This document shows, in pieces, positions 5,358 to 6,133 of a stretch of 6,133 nucleotides of DNA (positions are counted from its first letter, which is position 1; the number at the start of each line of letters is the position of its first letter). The translations under genes and the position numbers were made by a program. The notes beneath the pieces are model-generated. The model did no database searches and had not been told where the DNA came from. It was given only the letters and a program-made list of their open reading frames with translations. Source of the stretch: Rugosibacter sp. (lineage in GTDB: Bacteria > Pseudomonadota > Gammaproteobacteria > Burkholderiales > Rhodocyclaceae); the NCBI GenBank assembly GCA_023257495.1, contig JALRCC010000238.1:1-6133 (forward strand), read 5' to 3'.

Positions 5358-5987
5358 TTAGTAAGAAAGCGCGGGATACTCCCCAATGTAGGTCGGACTT
5401 TTAGCCTGCTTGATCATGAAATGGGCGACATCTTTTCGAGAAATCGATCCAATTCTGGTTGATTTGGTAAGCTCAGTGGTGACTCTGTATTTCTGAGTTA
5501 GATCACCATTCGTCAGCCGTCCAGGACGAACAAACATCGCGTTTGAGTAACTACCTGAAATCATTTGCTCCATTTGCGTTTTTTCAGCGTAAATATTTTT
5601 CAAGAAAAGATTAAACAAAAACTTTATGAAGAAAGAGTGGTAGTCCCGACTCTTTCCTGCGCCGAATCCAGTGAGCACAATGACAGGCGGTTTGTTTGGC
5701 AGAGAGGCAAGTACCTTCAAGAGCGTTTGAGCCGCCTTTGGATAAAACCCGGTTGCTTTGGTGCTCATGCCGGTGCCCAATGCTATTAGCACCGTGTCCG
5801 CGCCTTCTATTGTTTTTCGGACATCGGTTTCGTTCAGGGCACTGCCCTGTACCGGGGTTACACCGGGAGCATTCGGGATTGAGCCGATACTTCTGGATAA
5901 CGTTGTTACAGAATCGCCTGATTCAATCAATTGCTTCACGATCTCCAGTCCGACTCCGGCGGATGCGCCAATCACTGCAATTTTCAT
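5358..5987 (-). CDS. NAD(P)-binding atypical short-chain dehydrogenase/reductase
   Basis: The 209-residue product opens with MKIAVIGASAGVGLEIVKQL, a Rossmann dinucleotide site with GASAGVG at 7-13. It continues through GVTPVQGSALNETDV (42-56), GADTVLIALGTG (62-73), VIVLTGFGAG (102-111) and FVRPGRLTNG (152-161), ending with ISRKDVAHFMIKQ (182-194). This is the pattern of NAD(P)H-binding, NmrA/flavin-reductase-like atypical SDRs (PF13460 type). A standard YxxxK pair is not clear; Y133-A-E-K136 is only partly like it. The reaction is unknown; such proteins may be quinone or flavin reductases or redox sensors. The start is ATG at 5987 rather than the in-frame TTG at 5993, because AAAGGA lies 7 bases before the ATG but overlaps the TTG spacing. 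It begins 40 bases after the dbpA-like stop on the same strand, so cotranscription is likely, and it ends before a strong terminator. Confidence 0.85.
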   Translation of the reverse strand: MKIAVIGASAGVGLEIVKQLIESGDSVTTLSRSIGSIPNAPGVTPVQGSALNETDVRKTIEGADTVLIALGTGMSTKATGFYPKAAQTLLKVLASLPNKPPVIVLTGFGAGKSRDYHSFFIKFLFNLFLKNIYAEKTQMEQMISGSYSNAMFVRPGRLTNGDLTQKYRVTTELTKSTRIGSISRKDVAHFMIKQAKSPTYIGEYPALSY

Positions 5988-6027
5988 AGTCAATTCCTTT
6001 ATTTCGATGGTATTCGAATATTCAAGG

Positions 6028-6132
6028 TCATGTCAGCACGGCATCTTGCAGTAAATGCACTTTCACGCGCTTGCCCTTGATCGTGCCAGCCGATAGCTTG
6101 CGGTGCGCCTCACGCGCAATGCCGCGTTCGAC
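6028..6132 (-). CDS. dbpA: C-terminal tail of a DEAD-box RNA helicase, probably DbpA (5' part outside window)
   Basis: A minus-strand frame enters from the right edge and gives 34 residues ending TGA at 6028-6030. The tail contains ERGIAREAHRKLSAG followed by TIKGKRVKVHLL. That matches the end of the DbpA C-terminal RRM-like domain, where a short helix is followed by a K-GxIKGKxxxVRLL strand; the domain anchors the enzyme to hairpin 92 of 23S rRNA. The helicase core is not in the window, so the call rests on this tail alone. Histidine replaces the usual arginine before LL, and there is a short extra tail QDAVLT. The gene is followed closely by the dehydrogenase-like gene. Confidence 0.65.
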   Translation of the reverse strand, partial: VERGIAREAHRKLSAGTIKGKRVKVHLLQDAVLT

Positions 6133-6133
6133 G

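Noticed and set aside
5046..5462. 138-codon plus-strand frame through repeat B
   Set aside because: It crosses the strong terminator, runs antisense into the dehydrogenase-like gene, and is interrupted by TAG at the equivalent place in copy A.
6009..6023. Overlapping short palindromes TATTCGAATA and GAATATTC before the dehydrogenase-like gene
   Set aside because: They are A/T-rich and short, and no promoter elements with good spacing accompany them. Too weak to call an operator.

Overview
The window looks like chromosomal DNA of a GC-moderate proteobacterium. A betaproteobacterium (Burkholderiales) is the most likely source. That rests on the style of the RhlE-type helicase and of the TIGR03862-type flavoprotein, and it is an inference from protein character, not a database result. 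Every complete gene is on the minus strand. The only plus-strand coding evidence is the last 30 codons of an unidentified gene at the left edge.

Reading the minus strand from the right edge, the order is: the C-terminal tail of a DEAD-box helicase that looks like DbpA (6028-6132); 40 bases later an atypical short-chain dehydrogenase/NAD(P)-binding protein (5358-5987); a strong bidirectional terminator; a dispersed repeat, copy B (5138-5272); a TPR-like lipoprotein (4372-4986) with a good sigma70-type promoter and an upstream dyad; a second small lipoprotein (3784-4221); another terminator; and repeat copy A (3576-3713). Then come rhlE (1901-3313), a HI0933/TIGR03862-like flavoprotein (511-1764), a terminator at 450-479, and a poorly coding stretch with one plausible small ORF (226-432).

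The window has two compositional halves. The rhlE and flavoprotein genes are GC-rich with GC-rich third positions. The block from about 3720 to 6000 is visibly richer in A/T and carries two lipoproteins of unknown role plus the dehydrogenase-like gene. The two lipoprotein genes lie between directly repeated copies of a ~135-138 bp element. Its last 60 bp are 59/60 identical between copies, and each copy stops exactly at the A-tract of an intrinsic terminator. A third, inverted and partial copy (25 of 27 bp) lies between rhlE and the flavoprotein gene. The element keeps no common reading frame, so it looks like a non-coding dispersed repeat or a small-RNA-like unit. It is the least explained thing in the window.

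The genes do not form an obvious single pathway. The two DEAD-box helicases belong to families that act on ribosomal RNA and RNA structure. The flavoprotein is a housekeeping-type enzyme of uncertain substrate. The lipoprotein/dehydrogenase block looks like accessory cargo between them. I see no CRISPR array, tRNA, rRNA, transposase or integrase.
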